DNA from: Streptomyces stelliscabiei
GTDB lineage: Bacteria; Actinomycetota; Actinomycetes; Streptomycetales; Streptomycetaceae
Reading direction: 5' to 3'
Assembly: GCF_014873495.1 (NCBI RefSeq)
Contig: NZ_JADBGF010000001.1
Coordinates: 6,572,001 to 6,636,000 of the forward strand
DNA: 64,000 nucleotides
Shown: positions 49,919 to 58,219 of the stretch, piece by piece
How positions within the stretch are numbered: the first letter of the stretch is position 1
Layout: every line of letters starts with the position of its first letter
The notes under the pieces: model-generated
What the model was told of the DNA's origin: nothing
The model's database searches: none
The model's input: the letters and a program-made list of their open reading frames with translations, nothing else
Translations under genes and position numbers: made by a program

Positions 49919-51273
49919 TGACAGGCCGACGCACTCCACCCCCGCCCGGCCCCGCCCCCGGCCCCACCTCTGGCACCGGCTACCTCGCCGACGACGCCAC
50001 ACCCCCCGCCACCCTCCGCCTCCAGCTCAACGCCCTCCAGTCCCTCGCCCGCCAGACCTTCGCCGTCCGCCTGGTCACCCTCGCCATCGGCACCCCCTTC
50101 GCGATGGCCAACACCACGGACGGCCCCCAGAACCACGCCGTACTCCTCGCCGCCGTCCTCGGCATCACCGTCTCGTACGCCATGCTCAGGGACTGGCACC
50201 GCTTCGCCCCGCGCCTCCTCGCCCACCCCAGCCTCATGGCCCTGGACCTCCTCTTCGGCGCGGTCCTCCTCCTCACCGCCTCCCCGGCCTCCCCCCTCGC
50301 CTACGCCACGGTCTGCACCCCCCTCCTCTCCGGCCTCCTCTACGGCTGGCGCGGCGCCGGCGTGCTCACCGGCCTGCAACTGGCCGTCCTCGTCACGGTC
50401 CACCGCACCTGGGAACACCATCCCGGCGCGGGCGTCAGCACCCTCCTCATCGCCGGCTTCTGCGTCGCGGCCGGCATCATCGGCGTCACCCTTCGGAACC
50501 TGATGTTCCGTTTCGGTACGGCCACCCAGGCGCTCTCCGAGGCCACGTCCCGCCTCGCCGTCGCGGAGGCGGTGGAGTCCGAACGCGCCCGTCTGGCCCG
50601 TGAACTGCACGACTCGGTGGCCAAGACCCTCCACGGTCTGGCCCTCGCCGCCGACGCCCTGGCGACCTCGGCCGACCGTCCGGCCCCGGACCCGGACCAG
50701 CTGAAACGACAGGCGGGCCTCGTCGCCTCGGCGGCCCGCCGAGCCGCCGCCGAGTCCCGCGACCTCCTCACGGACCTGCGCCGCCACACCGACCTGACGA
50801 CGACCCCACCGGCGGACCTGTGCACCGAACTGGCCACCCGGACGGCGGACTTCGAGTCCCGCACCACCCTCCCCGCCCACCTGACCCACACGGGCGAACC
50901 ACCCCCGCCGCTCCCGCCCGAGACGACCCGCCACCTCCTGGCGATCACGTCGGAGGCACTGGAGAACATCCAGCGCCACGCACGGGCGACGGCGGCGGAG
51001 GTCTGCCTGAACGTCACCCCGGAGACCCTGCACCTCACGATCAAGGACGACGGCATGGGCCTCCCGCCCGCCCTCACCCTCGAAGGGGCGCAGGAATCCG
51101 GCCACTTCGGCCTCCTGGGCATGGCGGAACGCGCGGACCGTACGGGCGCGGCCCTGCACCTGGCATCGGACGGCACCGGTACGGAAGTGACCCTGACCCT
51201 CCCGCTCCCCGCACACCCGGACGGCGCACCGCCCACCCCCGAAACCCCCCGAGAGGAGGCCGCACATGCCTGA
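49918..51273 (+). CDS. Sensor histidine kinase (HisKA_3/NarX-like) of the Tad operon
   Basis: 451 residues. Five or six hydrophobic helices (residues about 40-190) sense an envelope or membrane signal. The HisKA_3 dimerisation helix with the phosphoacceptor His (ARELHDSVAKTLHGLAL) and a C-terminal HATPase (NIQRHARATAAEVCLNV, DDGMGLPP, GLLGMAERADRTGAAL) follow. It overlaps the response regulator gene by 8 bp. Its position inside the Tad operon suggests it controls pilus genes. Confidence 0.9.
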   Translation: MTGRRTPPPPGPAPGPTSGTGYLADDATPPATLRLQLNALQSLARQTFAVRLVTLAIGTPFAMANTTDGPQNHAVLLAAVLGITVSYAMLRDWHRFAPRLLAHPSLMALDLLFGAVLLLTASPASPLAYATVCTPLLSGLLYGWRGAGVLTGLQLAVLVTVHRTWEHHPGAGVSTLLIAGFCVAAGIIGVTLRNLMFRFGTATQALSEATSRLAVAEAVESERARLARELHDSVAKTLHGLALAADALATSADRPAPDPDQLKRQAGLVASAARRAAAESRDLLTDLRRHTDLTTTPPADLCTELATRTADFESRTTLPAHLTHTGEPPPPLPPETTRHLLAITSEALENIQRHARATAAEVCLNVTPETLHLTIKDDGMGLPPALTLEGAQESGHFGLLGMAERADRTGAALHLASDGTGTEVTLTLPLPAHPDGAPPTPETPREEAAHA

Positions 51274-51979
51274 CCAGCCCCAGGCACGCCCCGGCCCACC
51301 CCTCCGCGTACTCGTCGCCGACGACAACCCGGTGGTCCGCGCCGGCCTCAGGGCCCTCCTGGACACGCACCCCGACATCGAGGTGGTCGCCCAGGCCACG
51401 AACGGCGAGGAGGCGGTGGCCCGAGCCCGCCGCCATCACCCGGACGTCGCCCTCCTCGACGTCCGCATGCCCGGCACGGACGGCCTCACCGCACTCCCCG
51501 AACTGGCCGCCCTCTGCCCCGTGATGATGCTGACCTACAGCACGGAACCCGAGGTCGTGGTTGAGGCGCTGCGACGGGGAGCGGTCGGCTACCTCGTCCA
51601 CGGCGAGTTCACGGCACCCGAACTGATCGCGGCGGTACGGGACGTGCGGGAAGGCCGCGCGACCATCTCCGCGACTGTCTCATCCTCGCTCGGCGTTTCC
51701 TACGAACCTTCACACGAAAGTCACGACCACTCTTCGCAGCTGCAACCATCTGTGAAACAGTTCAACCGACCGTCCTTCGGCCTGAGTTCAAGGGAGGTGG
51801 AGGTGATGGACCTCATCGCGTCCGGCATGAACAACCGCCAGATCGCCGCCACCTGCTTCATCAGCGAGAAGACCGTCAAGAACCACATCAACCGCATCTT
51901 CGCGAAACTGCACAGCTCGACGCGCAGCGAAGCGATAGCCCACTGGCTGGGCACGACCCCCGGGGGGTGGCCCCGATGA
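51266..51979 (+). CDS. LuxR/NarL-type response regulator of the Tad operon
   Basis: 237 residues. Receiver domain with phospho-Asp in HHPDVALLDVRMPG, Lys-region variant MLTYSTEPEVV, and a NarL-type helix-turn-helix (LSSREVEVMDLIASGMNNRQIAATCFISEKTVKNHINRIFAKL). The stop is overlapped by the ATG (51976) of the frame that leads into the TadG-like gene. Expected target: this operon and possibly the pilin. Confidence 0.9.
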   Translation: MPDQPQARPGPPLRVLVADDNPVVRAGLRALLDTHPDIEVVAQATNGEEAVARARRHHPDVALLDVRMPGTDGLTALPELAALCPVMMLTYSTEPEVVVEALRRGAVGYLVHGEFTAPELIAAVRDVREGRATISATVSSSLGVSYEPSHESHDHSSQLQPSVKQFNRPSFGLSSREVEVMDLIASGMNNRQIAATCFISEKTVKNHINRIFAKLHSSTRSEAIAHWLGTTPGGWPR

Positions 51980-52084
51980 CCCCGCCCCCCAGGGAAATTT
52001 GGGCCCCCGGACCCACCCCCGGTACGCGCTGTCTCACGTACGGTGATCCGGTTGGTGTCGGCATCGCGCGGGAAGGCAACCGCC

Positions 52085-52297
52085 ATGAAGGTGAAGCACC
52101 GTTTCCAGGCCTGGAGGACCACCGTCGTCTCCCGCATGCGCGGGAAGGGGCGGGACGCGGGCGCGGGGTTCGTGGAGTACGCGGGCATCATGATCATCGT
52201 CGCGGGGATCTTCGTGATGATCGACGGTTTGGGGTTGGATGGGCTGATCTCGGGTGCGATCTTCGACGCCGTGAACAGCGTCATCGGCGGAGGCTGA
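52085..52297 (+). CDS. Flp-type pilin (prepilin)
   Basis: 70 residues from the ATG at 52085 (GGAAGG 9 bases upstream). A basic leader (MKVKHRFQAWRTTVVSRMRGKGRDAGAG) ends in a prepilin-like cleavage site before FVEYAGIMIIVAG, with Glu at +3 and a hydrophobic pilin helix, then a short tail. Matches Flp pilins in size. It is the likely structural subunit of the pilus. The processing peptidase is not encoded in the window. Confidence 0.82.
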   Translation: MKVKHRFQAWRTTVVSRMRGKGRDAGAGFVEYAGIMIIVAGIFVMIDGLGLDGLISGAIFDAVNSVIGGG

Positions 52298-52911
52298 CGG
52301 CTCCCCGGCCGCTCGACGACCGGGGATCGACCCTTCCCCTCTACATCTGGCTGACGACGATCCTGCTTTTCGTGGCGCTGGCCTTCTTCGCGTTCGCTCA
52401 GGCGGCGTCCGCCCGTAGCGGTGCCCAGTCCGCAGCGGACGCTGCTGCGTTGGCGGCTGCTCAGCACGCACGGGACGAACTGTTGCTGGACCTTGAGGAC
52501 GCCATCGGCGCGGGTGGCGTCGACTGGCTGGACCTTTTCGACCTGTCCGGTGGTGGGCTCCCTCTGGAAGGGGCAGACGCCGCCGCTGCGGCACTGGCGG
52601 CTCAGAACAACTCGACCCTCGAAGGCGGCGCGCAACTCACCGAGGTGGAAGGTGATCCAGGGTTCCAGGTCGACGTCGTAACGGACTACACCGTGGGCGA
52701 TTCGATCATCCCCGGCACCGAGAGCTTGACGGCCAGGGCCCAAGCGGTCGCCGTCATCCAGCCGCGCTGCGACTTCGCTCCGGACGCCGACCCCGAGAAG
52801 CCGGTCTCCCTGGACTGCGACGGCGTGCCCGTGGACATCGACCCCGGAAACTTCGATCCGGGCACCCTTCCCGAGGCGTCCGTGATGTTCTCTGTGTATC
52901 TGGCCAAGTGA
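52294..52911 (+). CDS. TadG-like pilus protein with no normal start codon
   Basis: The conserved part (DDRGSTLPLYIWLTTILLFVALAFFAFAQAASARSGAQSAADAAALAAAQ and the exported domain) is clearly TadG/TadE-related. In the frame there is no ATG, GTG or TTG from 51976 to the membrane helix. The only local candidate is CTG 52294, overlapping the pilin stop (CTGA) with GGCGGAGG adjacent. The alternative is ATG 51976, which overlaps the response-regulator stop (ATGA) and would add 106 Arg/His-rich residues across the pilin gene in another frame. The coordinates given assume CTG. Confidence 0.6.
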   Translation: MTAPRPLDDRGSTLPLYIWLTTILLFVALAFFAFAQAASARSGAQSAADAAALAAAQHARDELLLDLEDAIGAGGVDWLDLFDLSGGGLPLEGADAAAAALAAQNNSTLEGGAQLTEVEGDPGFQVDVVTDYTVGDSIIPGTESLTARAQAVAVIQPRCDFAPDADPEKPVSLDCDGVPVDIDPGNFDPGTLPEASVMFSVYLAK

Positions 52912-52926
52912 GAGGAAGCTGTACCG

Positions 52927-53532
52927 ATGAACCTTCGGCACACCATGAAGGGCCGCAGGACAGTGACCGCGGTGGCGATCGCGACCGGGCTGGTCCTCAT
53001 GGTGGCCGGTTGCGGCGGGGGAGGGGACGACGACAGTCCGGCGAAGAAGGAGACGTCCTCAGCCCCCTCCAACAAGAACGATGGTTCCAAGGGGAACAAC
53101 GACGAGCGGGAGACCGAAGCGCCCGCCGGTGAGTCGGTACTGGCCGAGGTCAAGGGCGACAATCTGACGCTCAAGGTCACCTCCGCTGTCCGCGACGGCG
53201 GAGGCTTCGTGACCGTCGAGGGCACGGTGACGAACAACGGCAGCAGGTCATGGGTCGCTGCGGACTGGCGGGGCGACGAGCGCGAACTGGCCGGCAACGG
53301 CGGTTCGATCGCGGGCGCGAGTCTCGTCGACCAGGCGGGCAAGAAGAAGTACCTCATTCTGCGGGACACCCAAGGAAAGTGCCTATGCACCAGGTTCACC
53401 GGCGCCCTGGTACAGGGAGCGAGCGCCGACTGGTTCGCCCAGTTCCCCGCCCCCCCGGAAGACACCACCTCCGTGGACTTCCAGGTCGGCTCCATGCCCC
53501 CCGCCACGATCGAACTCTCCGAGGGCGAGTGA
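52927..53532 (+). CDS. Secreted lipoprotein at the end of the Tad operon
   Basis: 201 residues. Lipobox VAGC after a signal peptide (TAVAIATGLVLMVAGC), a charged disordered stretch (S/K/N/E-rich), then a beta domain (LAEVKGDNLTLKVTSAVRDGGGFVTVEGTVTNNGSRSW) with a CLC motif. The family is not recognised. It lies 15 bp after the TadG-like gene and 1 bp before the OmpA-type gene, so it is likely an envelope accessory of the pilus. Confidence 0.78.
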   Translation: MNLRHTMKGRRTVTAVAIATGLVLMVAGCGGGGDDDSPAKKETSSAPSNKNDGSKGNNDERETEAPAGESVLAEVKGDNLTLKVTSAVRDGGGFVTVEGTVTNNGSRSWVAADWRGDERELAGNGGSIAGASLVDQAGKKKYLILRDTQGKCLCTRFTGALVQGASADWFAQFPAPPEDTTSVDFQVGSMPPATIELSEGE

Positions 53533-53533
53533 C

Positions 53534-54175
53534 GTGACGATGACCGCCCCCACCCCGCGCGCCGCCGTGCTGGCCGGAGCCGTGGCCGTCCTGGCCGCCC
53601 TCACCCTCGCCGCCCCCGCGTACGCCGAGGACGACCCGAGCGAACCCCCGGGCAGCGTCACCACCTCCCCACCGCCGGAGGTCGACGCGAACAGTCCGGG
53701 GCTGAAGCTCGCCCAGGGGGCCACGCTCGCCCCGGCGAAGGTCCTGGACATCAAGTCGGTCGTGGAGGACCTCGGCGGTGAGGAGCGCCGGGAGGACACG
53801 AACGAGAACGTGACGTTCGCGCTCCAGGCGGAGGTTCTCTTCCCGAAGAACAGCGCGAAACTCAACCCGCAGGCCCGCTCGCGCATCCAGGCGATCGCGG
53901 AGGAGATCAAGAAGCAGGACGCGGCCAAGATCCGCGTCTTCGGATTCACGGACAACCTCGGCTCGTACGCCCACGGCCTGACGCTCTCCAAGAAGCGTGC
54001 GGAGGCCGTCCACGACCTCCTCGCCGCCGACCTGGACGGCGACGTCACCTTCGAGGTGCGTGGCTACAGCGAGGACTACCCGATCGCCGACAACGCGACG
54101 GAAGAGGGCCGCAAGAAGAACCGCCGAGTGGAGGTCTCGTTCCCGAGGACCGGAGGAACGACGACCGACAGCTGA
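53534..54175 (+). CDS. Secreted OmpA/MotB-type peptidoglycan-binding protein
   Basis: 213 residues from the GTG at 53534; the ATG at 53540 is an alternative. Signal peptide ending at APAYAE, a linker, then an OmpA-C domain (LFPKNSAKLNPQARSRIQAIAEEIKK...VFGFTDNLGSYAHGLTLSKKRAEAV...RKKNRRVEVSF), which binds the diaminopimelate of peptidoglycan. There is no outer membrane in Streptomyces, so it may anchor the pilus or its lipoprotein to the wall. Last gene of the operon. Confidence 0.88.
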   Translation: MTMTAPTPRAAVLAGAVAVLAALTLAAPAYAEDDPSEPPGSVTTSPPPEVDANSPGLKLAQGATLAPAKVLDIKSVVEDLGGEERREDTNENVTFALQAEVLFPKNSAKLNPQARSRIQAIAEEIKKQDAAKIRVFGFTDNLGSYAHGLTLSKKRAEAVHDLLAADLDGDVTFEVRGYSEDYPIADNATEEGRKKNRRVEVSFPRTGGTTTDS

Positions 54176-54188
54176 CCGGCGGGCAAGG

Positions 54189-54461
54189 CTACTCGCCGGG
54201 ATCGGCTTCCGGGTACGCGACGAACGTGCCCTTGGCGGGGAGGGTGACGACGAGACCGCGCTCCCGCAGCTCGCGGATCGCACGACGGGCAGTCAGATAG
54301 GCGACCCCGTACTCCGTGCCGAGGTCCCGCTCGCCGGGCAGGCGGGCGCCCGACCGCAGGTCGCCGGAAGCGATCCGAGCGGCGATGTGGTCAGCCACCT
54401 GCATATAGACGTAAGCGATCTTGCTTGGGTCGATCGGTGAATCGTTCGGGTCTGCCGCCAT
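54189..54461 (-). CDS. Short GntR-family winged-helix regulator
   Basis: 90 residues from the ATG at 54461. It contains only the GntR DNA-binding domain (YVYMQVADHIAARIASGDLRSGARLPGERDLGTEYGVAYLTARRAIRELRERGLV), with no effector domain. Such stand-alone GntR proteins occur near small gene sets in Streptomyces. It is divergent from the small gene at 54619; the gap holds two palindromic elements (54504-54539). Confidence 0.85.
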   Translation of the reverse strand: MAADPNDSPIDPSKIAYVYMQVADHIAARIASGDLRSGARLPGERDLGTEYGVAYLTARRAIRELRERGLVVTLPAKGTFVAYPEADPGE

Positions 54462-54503
54462 AGGTGCCACCGTAAAACAGCCCTGAGCTGCAGCAACACC
54501 CGT

Positions 54504-54539
54504 GTAGCTACTAACTGCTATGCACTGACATGCGTAGCA
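54504..54539. promoter_or_regulatory. Palindromic elements in the GntR divergent region
   Basis: GTAGCTAC (54504-54511) is followed by an imperfect inverted repeat TGCTATGCA-N6-TGCGTAGCA (54516-54539). They sit upstream of both the GntR gene and the small gene at 54619. They are candidate operators for this GntR protein. Confidence 0.45.
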
Positions 54540-54618
54540 ATGCATGCTGCTCGACGAAGACCCCGGCAGCCTTGCAGGGCTCCGGGGCGTGGCCGAACGC
54601 TTCGAAGGAGCGTCGACA

Positions 54619-54951
54619 ATGCTGGACTTTACCCTCTGCCTCCTGGCCCGGATGCTGCACATCTGCCTCCCCGACCTCCGTGGCCGCCACCGAGCCGAAC
54701 CACCGCCCCCGCCTCCGCCCCCGATGCCGACCCTGCCGCTGATCACCCAACCCCACGCCCCCCAACCCCACGTCCACCCGAACCTCCACCTCCACCCCCG
54801 CCCCCTGGACGACCGCATCCGCCGGCGTGCCACCCGAGGTCTCCGTGAACGCCGCCGAGCCCTCTACCTCGCCTCGCTCGGCCTGGACGCCGAGCCACCC
54901 GTACCCCGCGAGGCACGCGTTCCCGTCGGCCTGGCGGGGGCGATCCGATGA
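54619..54951 (+). CDS. Small proline-rich protein, unknown function
   Basis: 110 residues from the ATG at 54619 (GAAGGAG 8 bases upstream). N-terminal segment MLDFTLCLLARMLHICLPDLRG may be amphipathic. A run of eight prolines and a His/Pro-rich stretch precede an Arg-rich helix (DDRIRRRATRGLRERRRALYLASLGLD). The stop overlaps the next gene (ATGA). No family is recognised. Confidence 0.6.
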   Translation: MLDFTLCLLARMLHICLPDLRGRHRAEPPPPPPPPMPTLPLITQPHAPQPHVHPNLHLHPRPLDDRIRRRATRGLRERRRALYLASLGLDAEPPVPREARVPVGLAGAIR

Positions 54952-55151
54952 CGCATGGGGAACACCGGACCCCGCGCCGCCTCCCGGTCCGCATGTGCGC
55001 CCGGTGCGAGAACGTCACCGAGAACCCCGTACTGATCCACGAGCACCACGGAGCCACCGGCCCCGGCATCAACGTCTACGCCTGCGCGGAGTGCGCCGTG
55101 CACTACCCGCCCCTGACGGGCGCGTTCGGCGACGTCATGGACGGCTCCTGA
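54948..55151 (+). CDS. Small zinc-finger-like protein
   Basis: 67 residues with CARC and CAEC pairs (MCARCENVTENPVLIHEHHGATGPGINVYACAECAVHYP), a probable single zinc site. ATGA overlap with the preceding gene. Genes like this pair often sit near GntR-type switches in Streptomyces. The function is unknown. Confidence 0.65.
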   Translation: MTHGEHRTPRRLPVRMCARCENVTENPVLIHEHHGATGPGINVYACAECAVHYPPLTGAFGDVMDGS

Positions 55152-55257
55152 CAAGGCGTCGAACACCATTTCCCACCATCCGTTCCATCGACGGGGTTGC
55201 CACGTGCGGTGTGATGCGAAGCGTTCACGCCACCGGAAACGCAAGGGAGTCGCAGTC

Positions 55258-55830
55258 ATGCGAAAGATCGTCCTGATGATGTCCGTGTCCCTCGACGGCT
55301 ACATCGAGGGCCCGAACCGTGAGATCGACTGGCACGTGGTCGACGACGAACTGCACGCGCACTTCAACGACGTCCTCAGGGACATGGGAGCCTTCCTCGA
55401 AGGCCGCGTCACCTACCAGCTGATGGACGCCTACTGGCCCACCGCCGACCAGGACCCCGAGGCCTCGCCCATCGTCGTCGACTTCGCCACGATCTGGCGG
55501 AACATGCCGAAGCTGGTCTTCTCCCGGACCCTGCGGCACGGGGACCGGCACACGACGATCGTCCGGGACGTCGTCGTGGAGGACATCCTGGCGCTCAGGG
55601 CACAGGACGGCGGCGACCTGGCCCTCGGCGGCGCCGATCTGGCGGCCGAGTTCATGCGGCACGACCTGGTCGACGAGTACCGGATCTACGTCCACCCGGT
55701 ACGCCTCGGCGCCGGCAAGCGGCTCTTCCCGGAGGGCGACACCGCCACCCCGACCGGTCTGCGCCTGATCGAGACCCGCGCCTTCGGCAACGGAGTCGTT
55801 CTCATGCGCCACGGCCGCCCGGCCGACTGA
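55258..55830 (+). CDS. Dihydrofolate-reductase-family (RibD C-terminal) reductase
   Basis: 190 residues. RibD_C/DHFR fold with the start IVLMMSVSLDGYIEGPN and the C-terminal strand DEYRIYVHPVRLGAGKRLFPEG, plus a nucleotide-binding loop (LALGGADLAAEF). The family uses NADPH to reduce various small substrates, and members outside folate and riboflavin pathways are common. ATG 55258 has AAGGGA upstream. Stands alone. Confidence 0.85.
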   Translation: MRKIVLMMSVSLDGYIEGPNREIDWHVVDDELHAHFNDVLRDMGAFLEGRVTYQLMDAYWPTADQDPEASPIVVDFATIWRNMPKLVFSRTLRHGDRHTTIVRDVVVEDILALRAQDGGDLALGGADLAAEFMRHDLVDEYRIYVHPVRLGAGKRLFPEGDTATPTGLRLIETRAFGNGVVLMRHGRPAD

Positions 55831-55870
55831 TCCACCGACCACCGACCACCGACCGGCGACCCGGGAACGG

Positions 55871-57364
55871 CTAACCCCCGCCCCCGTGTTCGTCGGCGTA
55901 GGCCCGCAACGACCCCACCACCGTGTTCGTGACCGCGACCAGCGGCACGGCGACCACCGCGCCCCCGATGCCCGCGATCATGCCCCCGGCGGCGACGGCC
56001 AGGACGACGGCCAGGGGGTGCACCCGTACGGCCCGTCCGAGGATGAACGGCTGGAGGATGTGTCCCTCGATCTGCTGGACGGCGAGCACGACGACCAGCG
56101 TCATGACGGCCGTGAAGACGCCCTGCGTCACCAGCGCCACGACCACGGCCAACGCACCCGAGACGACCGCGCCCACCAGCGGGATGAAGGAGAACAGGAA
56201 GATGAACACGGCCAGCGGGACCGCCATCGGCACATCGAGGAAGTAGATTCCCAGGCCGATGAAGATGGCGTCGATCAGCGCCACGACCACCGTGCCGCGC
56301 ACATACGCCGTCAGGGTCCGCCAGGCGCGCGGGCCCGCGTCGGCGACCCCCGGCCGGGCCGCCGTGGGCACCAGCTTCAGGGTCCACTGCCAGATCCTCT
56401 TGCCGTCATACAGGAGGAAGAGGGTGGAGAACATCGTCAACAGGATGCCGGTGAGCGCCTCGACGAGGACGGTCACGCCCTCCAGGCCCGCCGAGGTGAT
56501 GGTGTCCGTGTTGTCGCTGACGGCCTCGCGGAGGTTCTTGGCGATGTCGTTGATCTGGTTCTCGGTGACGTGGAACGGGCTGTCGAGCAGCCAGCGCTGC
56601 AGTTCGTCGATGCCGTCCTGGATCTGGTCGGAGAGGTCGTCGATGTTCTCCATGACCTGCCAGGTGACGAACCAGCCGATCAGCCCCATGACGACGAAGC
56701 CGAGGATGGCGGTCAGGGCGGTGGCGAGGCCGCGCGGGACACCGTGTCGCGTCAGCCGTGCCACGGCAGGCTGGAGCATCGCGGTGATGAGCACCGCTGC
56801 GGTGAAGGACAGCACCAGCAGCTGGACGGAGCTGATGATCCGCATCAACACCCAGACGGTGCCCGCGAGCACGAGCAGCCGCCAGCCGGCCTCGGCCGCC
56901 ACCCGCATGCCCCAGGGCACCGCCGTCGCGGGATCGGGCCGGGTGGGGAGGACCAGGGCGGCGGTCCGGCCCGGAGCGCCACCGGGGGAGCCCGCCGACC
57001 CGCCCGCCTCGCCCGTGGCATCCTCGACCCCGCTCCCGGAGTCCTTCGTGGTCCGGACACCCGCGACACCCTCGGAACGGCCGGACCCGGCGCCGGCGTC
57101 GGACTCGGCCCCTGAGCCCGCGTCAGTGGCGGGCCCCGCACCGGAGCGGAGGCCGCTGTCGCCGCCTCCGTCCGCCCCGCTGTCGCGTCGCCGCCCGGCC
57201 GGGGCGTTGCTGCCGCCGTCCGGGCCCTCGGTCTCCGACTCGATCTCCGCCCGGCGCCGCTCCAGCCGGTCGGCCCACCGGTTCAACCCGGTACCGACCC
57301 GGCCGAGCCACCCGGGCACCCGCGACATCATCCGCCCTATTCCCCCGTCATCTCTGCTGGTCAT
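55871..57364 (-). CDS. AI-2E family transporter (PerM-like permease)
   Basis: 497 residues from the ATG at 57364 (GGAGGAG adjacent). An N-terminal disordered region of about 170 residues (S/G/D/E-rich) precedes eight predicted helices, including the long coiled segment between TM3 and TM4 (MENIDDLSDQIQDGIDELQRWLLD) and the C-terminal GPF-type helices (VFIFLFSFIPLVGAVVSGALAVVVAL, LVVVLAVQQIEGHILQPFILGRAVRVHP). Family members export small molecules or ions; the substrate is unknown. Ends in GGGG. Confidence 0.85.
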   Translation of the reverse strand: MTSRDDGGIGRMMSRVPGWLGRVGTGLNRWADRLERRRAEIESETEGPDGGSNAPAGRRRDSGADGGGDSGLRSGAGPATDAGSGAESDAGAGSGRSEGVAGVRTTKDSGSGVEDATGEAGGSAGSPGGAPGRTAALVLPTRPDPATAVPWGMRVAAEAGWRLLVLAGTVWVLMRIISSVQLLVLSFTAAVLITAMLQPAVARLTRHGVPRGLATALTAILGFVVMGLIGWFVTWQVMENIDDLSDQIQDGIDELQRWLLDSPFHVTENQINDIAKNLREAVSDNTDTITSAGLEGVTVLVEALTGILLTMFSTLFLLYDGKRIWQWTLKLVPTAARPGVADAGPRAWRTLTAYVRGTVVVALIDAIFIGLGIYFLDVPMAVPLAVFIFLFSFIPLVGAVVSGALAVVVALVTQGVFTAVMTLVVVLAVQQIEGHILQPFILGRAVRVHPLAVVLAVAAGGMIAGIGGAVVAVPLVAVTNTVVGSLRAYADEHGGGG

Positions 57365-57415
57365 CACTCCTCCCGGAGGCCGCGATCCCGCTCGGCGAAT
57401 CGACCGTACATGGCC

Positions 57416-57448
57416 GAAGCCCTCCACCAAAGGACGGTGGAGGGCTTC
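57416..57448 (-). terminator. Terminator after the SLT gene
   Basis: 13-bp perfect stem (57416-57428 with 57436-57448) and a 7-base loop, 45 bp after the SLT stop on the minus strand. No clear U tract. Confidence 0.75.
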
Positions 57449-57493
57449 GCAAGGTTGAGCGGCGGGCGGTCAAGCCCTCGACGGCCTGGAGGC

Positions 57494-58201
57494 CTAGTAC
57501 CAGTTGTTCGCCTGCCAAAACGTCCAGGCTTCGCACGGGCTGCCGTAGCGCGATTCCATGTAGTTCAGGCCCCACTTGATCTGGGTGGCCGGATTGGTCT
57601 GCCAGTCGGAACCGGCGGACGACATCTTGGAGCCGGGCAGCGCCTGGAAGAGTCCGTACGCGCCCGAGGAGGGGTTGACGGCCTTGTAGTTCCAGGTGGA
57701 CTCGTGGTTCACGATGTTGCTGAAGCACGTCCACTGGTCGCTGGCCACGACGGCCTTCGCCATCGCCTGGATCTCGGCGACGGTGTACGAACTCTGCGTG
57801 GGGACGTCACCGAGCGAACCGACGGCTGCGGACTTGGCCTTGACGTCGGCCGCCGCCGCTTCCTTCGCCTTGCGCTCCTGCTCGGCCTTCTCCGCCGCCT
57901 GCTGCTTGTCGATCGCGTCCTGGGCCGCCTTCTTACGGGCGGTCTCCTCGGCGTCCTTGCGGGCGCTCGCGTCGGCGGCGACGGCCTGGGCATCGGCCTG
58001 AGCTGTCAGGGACGCGGTCTGCACCTGGGCCTGCTGGCCCACAGGTATGTCGGCGAGCAACGTGGTGTCGTTCGCGACCGCCTCGGCGTCGTCAGTCGTC
58101 GACTGGGCGGTGCTGCCCGAGGCAACTCCGACGACACTGCCGACTGCGGTGACCGCGGTGGCCGAGGCCACTGCGAATCCCCGGACCGAAATCCGGCTCA
58201 C
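57494..58201 (-). CDS. Secreted transglycosylase-like (SLT) cell-wall protein
   Basis: 235 residues from the GTG at 58201 (GGAAGGA 6 bases upstream); an ATG at 58219 is also in frame. Signal peptide (SVRGFAVASATAVTAVGSVVGVASGST), a long charged coiled coil (DASARKDAEETARKKAAQDAIDKQQAAEKAEQERKAKE, read in segments), then a C-terminal SLT/Rpf-type lysozyme-like domain with the catalytic Glu in NIVNHESTWNYKAVNPSSGAYGLFQ and the WTFWQANNWY end. It should cut peptidoglycan during growth or germination. Confidence 0.85.
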   Translation of the reverse strand: MSRISVRGFAVASATAVTAVGSVVGVASGSTAQSTTDDAEAVANDTTLLADIPVGQQAQVQTASLTAQADAQAVAADASARKDAEETARKKAAQDAIDKQQAAEKAEQERKAKEAAAADVKAKSAAVGSLGDVPTQSSYTVAEIQAMAKAVVASDQWTCFSNIVNHESTWNYKAVNPSSGAYGLFQALPGSKMSSAGSDWQTNPATQIKWGLNYMESRYGSPCEAWTFWQANNWY

Positions 58202-58219
58202 ACGGTTTCCTTCCAGCAT

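Noticed and set aside
54189..55151. Integrated mobile element around the GntR gene
   Set aside because: No integrase, excisionase, replication gene, tRNA or direct repeat is visible.
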